Positions 51,248 to 60,316 of a stretch of DNA of 64,000 bases are shown here, piece after piece. Under the pieces are notes generated by a model, which saw only the letters and a list, made by a program, of their open reading frames with translations, did no database searches and was not told where the DNA came from. A program made the position numbers and the translations under genes. The stretch lies in the NCBI RefSeq assembly GCF_043196875.1, contig NZ_JBEBMX010000001.1:992001-1056000 (forward strand), read 5' to 3'. The stretch is from Saccharospirillum sp043196875. GTDB taxonomy: Bacteria; Pseudomonadota; Gammaproteobacteria; Pseudomonadales; Natronospirillaceae. Within the stretch, counting starts at the first letter, position 1. Each line of letters starts with the position of its first letter.

Positions 51248-52060
51248 TTGCAACCCGTTTTATCGTTGGAAGAATTCCGGCTCTTTGTGCGCTTTATGTA
51301 TGAAGCGGCCGGCATTCATTTACCGGATGCTAAACAGGCGCTGGTGAGTGGTCGTTTGCTCAAGCGCCTGAAACTCCTGGGATTCGACAGTTACCAGGCC
51401 TATTTCGATTATGTCTCGCCACAAACCGGCAATGTCGAACAGCGTGCGGAGCGGCAATTAGCGGTCGATTTACTGACCACCAATGAAACCTACTTCTATC
51501 GCGAACCCGCCCATTACGACTTTATTCGCGAGCAATTCCTGCCCAGTGTTAAAACATCCGAACTGCGTTTTTGGAGCGCGGCTTGTTCATCCGGAGAAGA
51601 AGCCTACACTTTAGCCATGGTGTTGTCCGAACACAGCCCGACAGATCGTTGGCGGGTTGATGGTACCGACATCAGTGCGCGTATGGTGACAGCGGCACGC
51701 AAGGCTGTGTATCCGATGTCGCGGGCGCAACGCTTACCCGAACGCTATTTGAAACGCTATTGTCTGAAAGGGATCCATGACAAAGCAGGCACCTTGTTGA
51801 TTGAGCGTCCGCTGCGTGAGCGGGTGCATTTCGAGCAAGGCAATCTGCTGGATGTTCACCTGGAAACGGCAGCTTACGATATGATTTTTTTACGCAACGT
51901 CATGATTTACTTCGACCGTGATACCAAGGCGCGAATACTGACGCGCTTACGCCAGTGCCTGAAGCCTGGCGGTTACCTGCTGGTCGGACATTCGGAAAGT
52001 CTCTTTGGCATCGTGGATGGCTACAAACTGGTTCGGCCGTCCGTTTATCTTGCTCAATAA
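51248..52060 (+). CDS. cheR: Chemotaxis protein methyltransferase CheR
   Basis: A 270-residue receptor methyltransferase: N-terminal helical domain (LSLEEFRLFVRFMYEAAGIHL), SAM site FWSAACSSGEEAYTLA, DGTDISARMV, and FLRNVMIYFDRDT. The start appears to be TTG at 51248, preceded by AGGGAAGG; no ATG fits. It differs from the copy at 1-702 enough to be a cluster-specific paralogue. Confidence 0.94.
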   Translation: MQPVLSLEEFRLFVRFMYEAAGIHLPDAKQALVSGRLLKRLKLLGFDSYQAYFDYVSPQTGNVEQRAERQLAVDLLTTNETYFYREPAHYDFIREQFLPSVKTSELRFWSAACSSGEEAYTLAMVLSEHSPTDRWRVDGTDISARMVTAARKAVYPMSRAQRLPERYLKRYCLKGIHDKAGTLLIERPLRERVHFEQGNLLDVHLETAAYDMIFLRNVMIYFDRDTKARILTRLRQCLKPGGYLLVGHSESLFGIVDGYKLVRPSVYLAQ

Positions 52061-52063
52061 TGT

Positions 52064-52582
52064 ATGCATTTAGTGGATAAAAATCCGGAGGTCGTGGTGC
52101 TGTCACCCGGCGACATCTGGTTTGGTAGTGGTCACAAGGTGGTGCGCACACTGCTCGGATCCTGCATCGCCATCACCCTGTGGAATCGCGAATACGCCTT
52201 GGGTGGTATGTGCCATTTTCTGTTGCCTGAACCGGGCCGGGATGCCAAACAACGTTCGGAGCGTCCGGGCTATTATGGCAGTCAGGCGATGGCTTTTTTT
52301 GAACGCCAGGCGGCCCTGTCAGGCTTGGAGTTGAGCGCTTTTCAGGCCAAGGTTTTTGGCGGCGGTAATATGTTTCACGGCATCGAACGTAAGGCCGGAT
52401 CGGTCGATATTTCCGCGCGCAACATCGAGTGGACCAGCAAGGTGTTGGCGCAGCGTAATATCAAGGTGTTGGCGCAGGATGTTGGCGGCAACGTGCACCG
52501 CACGCTGTTTATGGAAGTCTGGAACGGTGATGTCTGGGTCCGAAAGGGAAATGCCTTTGCTAGTAATAAACCAGAAGGATAA
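52064..52582 (+). CDS. cheD: Chemoreceptor glutamine deamidase CheD
   Basis: A 172-residue CheD with the active-site pattern Thr29 and Cys34 (RTLLGSCIAI) and His51 (GGMCHFLLP), and the FGGGNMF loop. It starts 4 bases after cheR, with the ATG at 52064 overlapping an out-of-frame ATG; GTG at 52073 is a possible alternative. It precedes cheB. Confidence 0.94.
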   Translation: MHLVDKNPEVVVLSPGDIWFGSGHKVVRTLLGSCIAITLWNREYALGGMCHFLLPEPGRDAKQRSERPGYYGSQAMAFFERQAALSGLELSAFQAKVFGGGNMFHGIERKAGSVDISARNIEWTSKVLAQRNIKVLAQDVGGNVHRTLFMEVWNGDVWVRKGNAFASNKPEG

Positions 52583-52585
52583 CGG

Positions 52586-53635
52586 GTGAGCCGGGATATC
52601 AGGGTATTGATTGTCGATGACTCGGCAGTCGTTCGACAGGTGCTGACTCGAATGCTCAATGAAGCGTCGGGCATTAGCGTCATCGGGGCTGCGTCCGATC
52701 CGGTGTTTGCCGAGCAGCGCATGCGTCAGGATTGGCCCGATGTTGTTGTGCTCGATGTGGAAATGCCGCGCATGGACGGCATTACATTTCTTAAGCGGCT
52801 GATGGTCGAGCGCCCGGTTCCGGTGGTGATCTGCTCATCGCTGACCGAAAGCGGTAGCGCGACTGCTATGGAAGCCATGGCCGCCGGTGCGGTCAGCATC
52901 GTCAACAAGCCCAAGATGGGGCTGAAAAAATTCCTCGAAGACGACGCCGGTGACATCGTGCAGGCCGTACGCGGTGCCGCCCAGGCCCGGCTATCCAATA
53001 TCAAGCCGGCTGCCGAACCTCTGGCTCATGTTGCTGCGCCGCGCCAGCGCGACGCCATGGTGACGACCACCGACAGAGTGGTGGTTATTGGCACCTCAAC
53101 CGGCGGCACCCAGGCGTTGGAACGTATCTTTCGCGCCTTGCCGGCGACGGCGCCGGGCATTGCTGTGGTGCAGCATATGCCGGAGCGCTTTACCGCCCAG
53201 TTTGCTGAACGACTCGATCGACTGTGCGCCATGCGTGTTAAGGAAGCTCAGGACGGTGATCGTATTCTGCCGGGGCAGGTATTGATTGCGCCGGGCGGTC
53301 GGCATTTACGGTTGGTGCGCAGTGGCGCTCAGTATCGCGCCGAAGTCTTTGATGGTCCTTTGGTCAGTCGACACCGACCTTCGGTGGATGTGTTGTTTCG
53401 TTCGACGGCGCGTTGGGCCGGTGCCAACGCCACCGGTTTTTTACTGACCGGCATGGGCGATGATGGCGCCCGGGGTCTGAAAGAGATGCGCGAAGCGGGT
53501 GCGCTGACGCTGGTTCAGGACGAAGCCAGCTGTGTGGTCTTTGGTATGCCCAAAGAGGCGTTGGCGATGGACGCCGCGGATCGCATCATAGCGTTGGACA
53601 GCATCCCGGCTGAAATCATGCGCGCGTTGAACTAA
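52586..53635 (+). CDS. cheB: Chemotaxis methylesterase CheB
   Basis: A 349-residue CheB: receiver with Asp57 (LDVEMPRMDG) and Lys108, linker, then methylesterase with Ser171 (GTSTGGT), His197 (QHMPE) and Asp293 (GMGDDGA). The start is GTG at 52586, 4 bases after the cheD stop. It is the last gene of the operon and converges on the ion-channel gene. Confidence 0.95.
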   Translation: MSRDIRVLIVDDSAVVRQVLTRMLNEASGISVIGAASDPVFAEQRMRQDWPDVVVLDVEMPRMDGITFLKRLMVERPVPVVICSSLTESGSATAMEAMAAGAVSIVNKPKMGLKKFLEDDAGDIVQAVRGAAQARLSNIKPAAEPLAHVAAPRQRDAMVTTTDRVVVIGTSTGGTQALERIFRALPATAPGIAVVQHMPERFTAQFAERLDRLCAMRVKEAQDGDRILPGQVLIAPGGRHLRLVRSGAQYRAEVFDGPLVSRHRPSVDVLFRSTARWAGANATGFLLTGMGDDGARGLKEMREAGALTLVQDEASCVVFGMPKEALAMDAADRIIALDSIPAEIMRALN

Positions 53636-53659
53636 CGCAAAGCAGGCGCTCGTCGCTAT

Positions 53660-54478
53660 CTAGTGGTCGCCTTTACGCTGCTGCTGAAGCGCTTCGAGTT
53701 GCGCCTCGATGCGATTCAATTGTTCGTTCATATCCTGACGTTCCTGCTGCGCCTGCTCCTGGCTTTCCGCTTCCTGCTCCGCCTGCATCACTTCCAGAAT
53801 GGCACCGACCATCATGTTTAAAAACACGAAGGCGGTGAGGAAGATAAAGGTCAGGTAATAGATCCAGCTGAGCGGATGAATTTCCATGGTTTCGTACATC
53901 ACGTCAGTCCAGTCTTCGAAGGTGGCGACGCGGAATAAGGTCAGCATGGAGATCGACACATCGCCCCACAGCGTTTCGTTAATGCGACTGAAAAACAGCG
54001 AGCCGAGGGCGCCGTAAATATAGAAGATGATAAACATCAGCAGGGCGATATAGCCCATGCGCGGTATGGCTTTGAACAGGGCGTTGATCAGCGAGCGCAG
54101 TTCCGGCACCACCGACACCAGACGCAGTACGCGGAAGACGCGCAACAGTCGGCCGATAAGAATAACGTCGGAATTTTCAAGTGGAATCAGGCTGCCGATC
54201 ACGACCAGGGTGTCGAATAAATTCCAGCCGTCGAGCAGGAAGCGTTTGCGGTCATCACAGGCCATAAAACGCAGCAGAATTTCGACCAGAAAAAACAGCG
54301 TGATGGCGTTGTCGAGCACCGACAGTGTGTGTTCGAAAACCGGTGGAATATCATAGGTCTTGGCGCCGATGGTCAGCGCCGAGAGGATGATGATAAAGAT
54401 AACGCTGCCTTGAAAAAGCGGGCTCGATTCGATGCGCTTGAGGTGGGCGGCAAAGCCAGTCGGGGCCGAGGGCTGCAT
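53660..54478 (-). CDS. Voltage-gated-type bacterial ion channel, NaChBac family
   Basis: A 272-residue six-span channel subunit. S1-S3 are at about 25-95, S4 at about 105-122 with four arginines at every third position (Arg110, 113, 116, 119), S5 about 143-163, the pore loop TLFRVATFEDWTD with selectivity filter Thr186-Asp192, S6 about 205-230, and a C-terminal coiled coil (231-268) for tetramer assembly. The filter differs from sodium-selective NavAb/NaChBac (TLESWSM, TLESWAS) by Asp at positions 189 and 192. The ATG at 54478 has GGAG at 7 bases. Confidence 0.92.
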   Translation of the reverse strand: MQPSAPTGFAAHLKRIESSPLFQGSVIFIIILSALTIGAKTYDIPPVFEHTLSVLDNAITLFFLVEILLRFMACDDRKRFLLDGWNLFDTLVVIGSLIPLENSDVILIGRLLRVFRVLRLVSVVPELRSLINALFKAIPRMGYIALLMFIIFYIYGALGSLFFSRINETLWGDVSISMLTLFRVATFEDWTDVMYETMEIHPLSWIYYLTFIFLTAFVFLNMMVGAILEVMQAEQEAESQEQAQQERQDMNEQLNRIEAQLEALQQQRKGDH

Positions 54479-54555
54479 GGGTTTCTCCACTGTAATGCCG
54501 CCTGATTCTAGTGGCAGTACCGGCCTTGCTCAACGCTTTCGCGCTGTGTTGCGGG

Positions 54556-55626
54556 CTAGACGCGGTTAAAGCCGGCTTCGTCAGCCAGGATACTGATCAG
54601 TTCGGCCGCTGGCAGGGCACGAGCCTGGGCGGCACCGGTGCCGGCCCAATGAGCGGCAAAGTCGCTGCTGCCTGCGGCCACCGCTGCCGCCGCCAGCGCT
54701 TTACCGGCCTGATAGGCGATGGGGTAATCCGGCAAGGCTGGCGCATCCGGCCCGGTTATTTTGCTGTAGGCGCTGTTGATGATGCCGCGCGCCGGCCGCC
54801 CGGATATGGCCGCGGTAATGCCAGTCTGGATGTGCTGACTTAAACCCAGCTTTTGACGATGTGTGGTGCTGGCAGACGATTCCGGGCAGAGAATAAAAGC
54901 CGTGCCCAGCTGTACCGCCAGAGCGCCGGCGTTCAAGGTGGTTTGGATATGCTGGCCCGTCATGATGCCGCCGGCGGCGATCACCGGGCGCTGGCAATGG
55001 GTCAGAATCTGTTGCAAAAGGTCTTCGGTTGTTAGTTCCGAATCGCCGTCCTGCGGTTCAAAAGTGCCTCGGTGTCCGCCGGCAGAAAAACCTTGAGCCA
55101 CGATGAGATCGACACCGGCAGCTTCGATTTGCAGCGCTTCATCGACGTTGGTGGCGCAACCGAGCGTAACGCTGCCCGCGGCTTTTAGTTGGGTGATCCA
55201 ATCCTTCGGTGGCAGCCCGAAGTGAAAGCTGACCACGGCGGGTTTCTCGCGCAGCAGCAGTGCCAGCATATCCGGATCGTCATTAAAACTAGGGTAGGGA
55301 ACATCCAGCGCACTGGGTGGCTCGGCGCCGAATTGTTCGAACCAGGGTTGCAGATAATTCAGCCAGGCGGCCTCGCGTTGCGGGTCTGGCCTGGGCGTGC
55401 GGTGACAGAACAGATTGACGTTGAACGGTTGCTTGGTCAGCGCCCGGGTCGCCGCAATCAGCTCGCGCGCCTGCGCCACTGAACTGGCGCCGAGGCCGAT
55501 GGAACCGAGGCCGCCGGCATTCGATACCGCCGCCGCCAGTTGGGGTGTGGAGACACCGACCATCGGTGCCTGAATGATGGGATAACGCAGCTGAAGTGAC
55601 GACCAGGCATCGTTGTTGGCAGACAT
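54556..55626 (-). CDS. Nitronate monooxygenase
   Basis: A 356-residue FMN-dependent TIM-barrel enzyme (2-nitropropane dioxygenase family) oxidising nitronates such as propionate 3-nitronate. It has the N-terminal PIIQAPMVGVSTPQLAAAVSNAGGLGSIG, the catalytic His in QGFSAGGHRGTFE, and the phosphate-binding VIAAGGIMTG. Its neighbours are not functionally related, so a detoxification role is the default. Confidence 0.9.
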   Translation of the reverse strand: MSANNDAWSSLQLRYPIIQAPMVGVSTPQLAAAVSNAGGLGSIGLGASSVAQARELIAATRALTKQPFNVNLFCHRTPRPDPQREAAWLNYLQPWFEQFGAEPPSALDVPYPSFNDDPDMLALLLREKPAVVSFHFGLPPKDWITQLKAAGSVTLGCATNVDEALQIEAAGVDLIVAQGFSAGGHRGTFEPQDGDSELTTEDLLQQILTHCQRPVIAAGGIMTGQHIQTTLNAGALAVQLGTAFILCPESSASTTHRQKLGLSQHIQTGITAAISGRPARGIINSAYSKITGPDAPALPDYPIAYQAGKALAAAAVAAGSSDFAAHWAGTGAAQARALPAAELISILADEAGFNRV

Positions 55627-55747
55627 GAGTAATTGGCTCCAGCGTCGTTACGATGCGGTCATGGAAACGTCTTTGCCGGTCAATGTCTACAGTCGTTCAT
55701 GGCTGTGCTAGTTTTTCAGTCATCATAACCAGGCCGTCGTTGCTGCT

Positions 55748-56059
55748 ATGAAACTGGTCTATACCCATCCGCATCATTTTGCCGTGAATAACGTGCGCAA
55801 CCGTTTGTTGCAGCGCGGTATTGAGTGCGAAGTGCGCAATGAATTCGCCGCCGGTGCGCTGGGCGAACTGGCGCCGATCGATGTCTGGCCCGAGCTCTGG
55901 GTGCTTGATGAACGCGATGTCGAACTGGCGCAGCGGCTGATCGAAGCCGACCAGTCACAGGCCGAAGGACGTGACTGGTATTGCGGTCAGTGTGGTGAAT
56001 TGAACGCGGCCAGCTTCGATCATTGCTGGGCCTGTGAACGGGAACGTCGCCTGGAATAA
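55748..56059 (+). CDS. DUF2007 protein with C-terminal zinc finger
   Basis: A 103-residue protein. Residues 1-72 resemble DUF2007 (LVYTHPHHFAVNNVRNRLLQRGIECEVRNEF...). The C-terminus CGQCGELNAASFDHCWAC has the four-cysteine CxxC-x11-CxxC spacing of a RanBP2-type zinc finger. The family is described as putative signal-transducing; it likely binds a protein partner. No operon partner is clear. Confidence 0.88.
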   Translation: MKLVYTHPHHFAVNNVRNRLLQRGIECEVRNEFAAGALGELAPIDVWPELWVLDERDVELAQRLIEADQSQAEGRDWYCGQCGELNAASFDHCWACERERRLE

Positions 56060-56172
56060 TGGCTGTACGCGACGGCTGCCAAAGGATTGCTGATAAAGTT
56101 GCCTGATTGGGCAGAGCCGCTGCGCAATTTAGGCTATCCTTGGCGCCCCTCCTGCCGGCTACCGAGGATTGC

Positions 56173-58032
56173 ATGCTCGCCTTTTTCGAACGTCTGATAC
56201 GTCCCTTCCCGCCTGAAGAACCGGTCCAACCTCCTGCAACGCTGATGGCGTTTCTGCGTCACTATACCCGCGGCATGGGTGCGCCCTTGTTATTGATGTC
56301 GGCGCTCACGGCAACGCTGGCCATTTTGGAAGTGATGTTGTTTGGGTTTCTCGGTCAGTTGGTTGATTGGTTAGCTGATCAGGATCGCGCCACCTTTTTG
56401 CGCGATGAAGGCGGGCGTTTGTTGTTTATGGCGGTCATCACGCTGGTGGTGTTGCCGCTGGTGGTGTTGCTGCAAACGGCGGTTATTCATCAGGCGTTGC
56501 TGGGTAATTTCCCGATGTCCATTCGCTGGATGGCGCACCGTTATCTGTTGAAACAGAGTCTGGGTTTTTATCAGAACGATTTCGCCGGCCGTATTGCCAC
56601 CAAGGTGATGCAGACCTCGATTGCCGCGCGCGAGTCGGTGATGAAAACGCTCGATGTCATGGTTTATGTATTGGTCTATTTCACCACCATGACGGTGATG
56701 CTGGTGCGCGCCGATGCCTGGCTGTTGTTGCCGTTGTCGATCTGGTTTGGTTGTTACGCCGCCATCATGCTGTATTTCGTGCCACGGTTGCGCAAGGTGT
56801 CGACCGAGCAAGCCGATGCGCGCGCCGCTATGACCGGCCGTATTGTCGACAGCTACACCAACATCGCCACAGTAAAACTGTTTTCGCATACCGCCCGTGA
56901 AGCCGATTATGCGCGTTCGGGGATGAGCGATTTTATGACCACGGTGTATCGTCAGATGCGTCTGGTCACCGGCTTTAATTTCAGCGTCAGTCTGTTGAAT
57001 TATCTGCTGGTGTTTTCCATCGCCGCCTTGTGCATCGGCTTGTGGATCAACCAGGCGGTGACCGTTGGCGCCATGGCCATTGCGGTCGGTCTGGCATTGC
57101 GACTGAATGGCCAGGCGCAGTGGATTATGTGGGAAGTCGGGGCGCTGTTTGAAAATATCGGCACCGTGGCCGATGGCATTACCACCTTGTCGCGGCCGCA
57201 CGAGATCATCGATAACGACAACGCCAAGGTTCTGAACGTGCATCAGGGCCGCATCGAATTCGACAACGTCAAATTCCATTACGGCAAGGACGAAGGCGTT
57301 TTCGAGGCGCTCGATTTAACCATCAAGCCGGGTGAAAAAATCGGTCTGGTGGGACGATCCGGGGCCGGTAAATCGACGCTGGTGAATCTGCTGCTGCGCT
57401 TTCACGATGTCGAAGGTGGCGCGGTGCGGATTGATGGCCAGGATTTGCGCGAAGTGACTCAGGAAAGTCTGCGCGCCAGCATCGGTATGGTGACTCAGGA
57501 TACTTCTTTGCTGCATCGCTCGGTGCGCGACAACATTCTTTACGGCCGGCCCGACGCCAGCGAGGAAGAACTGCTGGCGGCAACGCGTCAGGCCGAAGCG
57601 CATGAGTTTATTGAAGGCCTGACCGACCCTTACGGCAACACCGGTTACGACGCCCAGGTGGGTGAGCGCGGCGTGAAATTATCCGGCGGTCAGCGGCAGC
57701 GTATTGCCATTGCCCGGGTGCTGTTGAAGAACGCGCCGATTCTGATTCTGGATGAAGCCACCTCGGCGCTGGATTCGGAAGTTGAAGCCGCCATTCAGCA
57801 CAGTCTGAATACCCTGATGGCGGGCAAGACGGTGATTGCCATCGCCCACCGCTTGTCGACCATTGCTTCGATGGATCGGCTGATCGTGATGGACCAGGGC
57901 CGTATTGTTGAGCAGGGCACGCACAGCGAACTGATTGCCAGCGGCGGAATTTATGCGCAGCTGTGGGCACATCAGACCGGTGGTTTTCTCGGTCTGGAAG
58001 AAGCAGCCGATGCGCAAACTGAGACCTCTTAG
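56173..58032 (+). CDS. ABC transporter with fused membrane and ATPase domains
   Basis: A 619-residue half-transporter that should work as a homodimer. The N-terminal half holds six membrane spans (about 40-330); the ATPase has Walker A GRSGAGKSTL, signature LSGGQRQRIAIARVL and Walker B ILILDEATSALD with the D-loop and switch His (AIAHRLSTI). Overall it looks like an exporter of lipids or drugs. I start at the ATG at 56173 with a GAGG upstream. It reads directly into a membrane acyltransferase gene with about 60 bases between them. Confidence 0.9.
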   Translation: MLAFFERLIRPFPPEEPVQPPATLMAFLRHYTRGMGAPLLLMSALTATLAILEVMLFGFLGQLVDWLADQDRATFLRDEGGRLLFMAVITLVVLPLVVLLQTAVIHQALLGNFPMSIRWMAHRYLLKQSLGFYQNDFAGRIATKVMQTSIAARESVMKTLDVMVYVLVYFTTMTVMLVRADAWLLLPLSIWFGCYAAIMLYFVPRLRKVSTEQADARAAMTGRIVDSYTNIATVKLFSHTAREADYARSGMSDFMTTVYRQMRLVTGFNFSVSLLNYLLVFSIAALCIGLWINQAVTVGAMAIAVGLALRLNGQAQWIMWEVGALFENIGTVADGITTLSRPHEIIDNDNAKVLNVHQGRIEFDNVKFHYGKDEGVFEALDLTIKPGEKIGLVGRSGAGKSTLVNLLLRFHDVEGGAVRIDGQDLREVTQESLRASIGMVTQDTSLLHRSVRDNILYGRPDASEEELLAATRQAEAHEFIEGLTDPYGNTGYDAQVGERGVKLSGGQRQRIAIARVLLKNAPILILDEATSALDSEVEAAIQHSLNTLMAGKTVIAIAHRLSTIASMDRLIVMDQGRIVEQGTHSELIASGGIYAQLWAHQTGGFLGLEEAADAQTETS

Positions 58033-58093
58033 GTGGCGAAGTTGTTAGGCCTTGGGTAAGTTGGAGGCTGCTGTCACCTAGAGGAATGACGTT

Positions 58094-59221
58094 GTGACTC
58101 AGCTTGCCGGCGCAGCAGCGCCATTGAATTTGTGGGCGCGGCCATCGACCCTGGCGTTGTCTGGCCGCGTCGACGCCATCGATCTGGCGCGTGGTGTGGC
58201 CGTGGCTTTGATGATCCTCAGTCATGGTATTCGCGGTCTGGTCGACTACGATCAGATGCCTGACTGGGGCCTGGTGCCCTTGCATATGGTCACCAAGTTT
58301 TCCTCCTCCCTCTTTATTATGGTGTTCGGCATCGCGCTCGGTGCCGCCTTCCTGCCCCGCGTCGGTACCGACGACTGGCCTCGCTACCGGTTAAAACTTT
58401 TCCTGACCGGCTTCAAGGTGTTGTTCTGGTACAAGGTGCTAACGGTGATCGAATTATTCGACGGCGTTGAGCCCTCGTTGATTGTCGGCGCCTTGTTGTA
58501 CGAGATCTTTCCCTCCTTTGTTGAAGTGCTCGGTTTTTACGCCGTCGCCCTGCTCTGGGTGCCTTTCTTTTTATCGCTGTGGATGCGCATGCCGTTGTGG
58601 CTGCGCTTGCTCAGTCCGTTATTGATGATCGCCCTGGCTGAAACGCTGCGTGTCTGGGACGGATTCAACAGCCTGGCGTTGAAAGCCATTTTGATCGAAG
58701 ACGAAGAGCTCTATACCTGGGGGCAATTAACCCGCGGACCTTTGGTGTTGATCGGTCTGTTGATTGGCGAAAGTATCAGAGTCACTCAGGACGACTGGCG
58801 CCAGCGCTTGCGGCTGATTGGCGTGCTCGGCGGTGCCAGCGCTCTGTGCGCGCTGCTCTATGTCGTCCTGGCCTGGCCGGAATTTCAGCGCAGCTTTTAT
58901 AACCTGGCGTACAACGTCGGCAAGCATCCGCCTCAGGCTGAATTTATGGCCTTCAGTATGGCCGGTGCCTTCGCCATTCTGGCGCTGGCGCTATTTGGCG
59001 GGCGCGCTTTGGCGTTGCTGTTGAAACCCATCACCATCATCGGCAGTAACTCACTGCAGGCTTTTATTTTTCACATCGTGGTCATCTTTGTCGGTTTTCG
59101 TTTCCTGCTCGGCTACGAAGACAGCATCAGCTATGGCTACGCCCTGACCCTGACACTTGGACTGGTATTCGCAACCGCACTATGGATCAAAACTATCGAC
59201 CTCTTCCGTCGCTACAGCTGA
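58094..59221 (+). CDS. Membrane acyltransferase-like protein (DUF1624/OpgC-like)
   Basis: A 375-residue integral membrane protein with about ten spans. The opening VDAIDLARGVAVALMILSHGIRG has the pattern of the acyltransferase-3/DUF1624 families, with a conserved His after the first span. The C-terminus FHIVVIFVGFRFLLGYE is typical. The acceptor and donor are unknown. Start GTG at 58094 with AGAGGAA. Its last 40 bases are shared with the next gene in another frame. Confidence 0.78.
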   Translation: MTQLAGAAAPLNLWARPSTLALSGRVDAIDLARGVAVALMILSHGIRGLVDYDQMPDWGLVPLHMVTKFSSSLFIMVFGIALGAAFLPRVGTDDWPRYRLKLFLTGFKVLFWYKVLTVIELFDGVEPSLIVGALLYEIFPSFVEVLGFYAVALLWVPFFLSLWMRMPLWLRLLSPLLMIALAETLRVWDGFNSLALKAILIEDEELYTWGQLTRGPLVLIGLLIGESIRVTQDDWRQRLRLIGVLGGASALCALLYVVLAWPEFQRSFYNLAYNVGKHPPQAEFMAFSMAGAFAILALALFGGRALALLLKPITIIGSNSLQAFIFHIVVIFVGFRFLLGYEDSISYGYALTLTLGLVFATALWIKTIDLFRRYS

Positions 59222-60270
59222 TATTGCTTTGGCTGGCGCTGAGCATTGCGCCGGCCTGGGCTGAATCTCCCAACGCCGAAGAAGCGCCGCAATGGACCAC
59301 ACAACTGAGCACTCGCCTGGCACAAATCGATGCCAATTACCCGGGTGAACTGGGCATTTATGTGAAGGATTTATCCACAGGCGAAGTGGTTGGCCTGCGT
59401 GAAATGCAACCCTGGTATCTGGCGTCGACGGTGAAGGTGGCGGTGGCCATTACCTTGCTTGAGGCGGTCGATGATGGCCGCGCTAGTTTAAGCGATCGCA
59501 TCGTCTTGGATCCGCTCGATTACGTCGATGGCGCGGGCGAAACCAACTGGCAGGAACCCGGTACCGCCGTCACCTTGCAGTATCTGTTTGATCAGATGCT
59601 GATTCACAGTGATAACACCGCCACCGATGTGTTGCTGCGCTATCTAGGCACCGACAATGTGAACGCCATGGTACGGCGCGTGGTCGGTCTGGGTGTGGGC
59701 CGCATCACCACCCTGGCGGATGTGCGCCGCTATGCCTACAGTGAATTTCATCCCGACGCCATGAACCTTGCACCCAAGGGAATGTTTGCCATCAAGGCGG
59801 CCGGCTATGGCGAAGACAGAGTCGCGGCGCTGGTACAGGTGTTGGACGTGCCGCGCAGTGAATTTACCGCCCCGGATCTCGATGAAGCCTTTGAGCGTTA
59901 TTACGCCACCGGCCTGAACTCGGCGCCGCTCGATCAGTACAGTGGTTTATTGGAGGCGCTGGCGCGTGGCGACTTGCTCAGTCCGGCCAGTACGACGTTG
60001 TTGTTGTCGACCATGGAGCGTATTGAGACCGGTGATGATCGAATCAAAGCCGGCTTGCCCGCATCCGTGAGCTTTGCTCACAAAACCGGGACCCAGCATC
60101 GACGTGCCTGTAATATCGGCCTCGCCACTGTGCCGGGGCAGGTGCCGGCTGAAGGCGTCATCATTGCCGCCTGCGCGCGCGGCAGCTCCAACCTGAGCGA
60201 AGCCGAAGCGGCGTTCCGGGCCCTGGGTGAAGCCGTGGCAGAATCGGGTGTCTTGTCGCTAGATCGATAG
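59182..60270 (+). CDS. Exported class A beta-lactamase-fold serine hydrolase
   Basis: A 362-residue protein with a signal peptide (PSLQLILLWLALSIAPAWA). The serine-hydrolase motifs are Ser82-x-x-Lys85 (ASTVKV), Ser143-Asp-Asn (HSDNTATD) and Lys301-Thr-Gly (FAHKTGT). The spacing between the SDN and KTG motifs is about 158 residues, longer than in class A enzymes, and no clear Glu166 loop is seen, so it may be a D,D-peptidase-like or another serine hydrolase rather than a resistance enzyme. Its ATG lies inside the 3' end of the acyltransferase gene. Confidence 0.85.
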   Translation: MDQNYRPLPSLQLILLWLALSIAPAWAESPNAEEAPQWTTQLSTRLAQIDANYPGELGIYVKDLSTGEVVGLREMQPWYLASTVKVAVAITLLEAVDDGRASLSDRIVLDPLDYVDGAGETNWQEPGTAVTLQYLFDQMLIHSDNTATDVLLRYLGTDNVNAMVRRVVGLGVGRITTLADVRRYAYSEFHPDAMNLAPKGMFAIKAAGYGEDRVAALVQVLDVPRSEFTAPDLDEAFERYYATGLNSAPLDQYSGLLEALARGDLLSPASTTLLLSTMERIETGDDRIKAGLPASVSFAHKTGTQHRRACNIGLATVPGQVPAEGVIIAACARGSSNLSEAEAAFRALGEAVAESGVLSLDR

Positions 60271-60316
60271 GCGCCGTCAGCGATCACCTCGACAATAATA
60301 CGAAGGAATTCTGCTC

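Noticed and set aside
56371..57279. 302-codon frame opposite the ABC exporter
   Set aside because: His/Gln-rich antisense translation without a ribosome site; the sense gene is certain.
59182..60270. Calling the hydrolase a resistance beta-lactamase
   Set aside because: The SxxK, SDN and KTG motifs are present, but the spacing is unusual and no Glu166 loop is evident.
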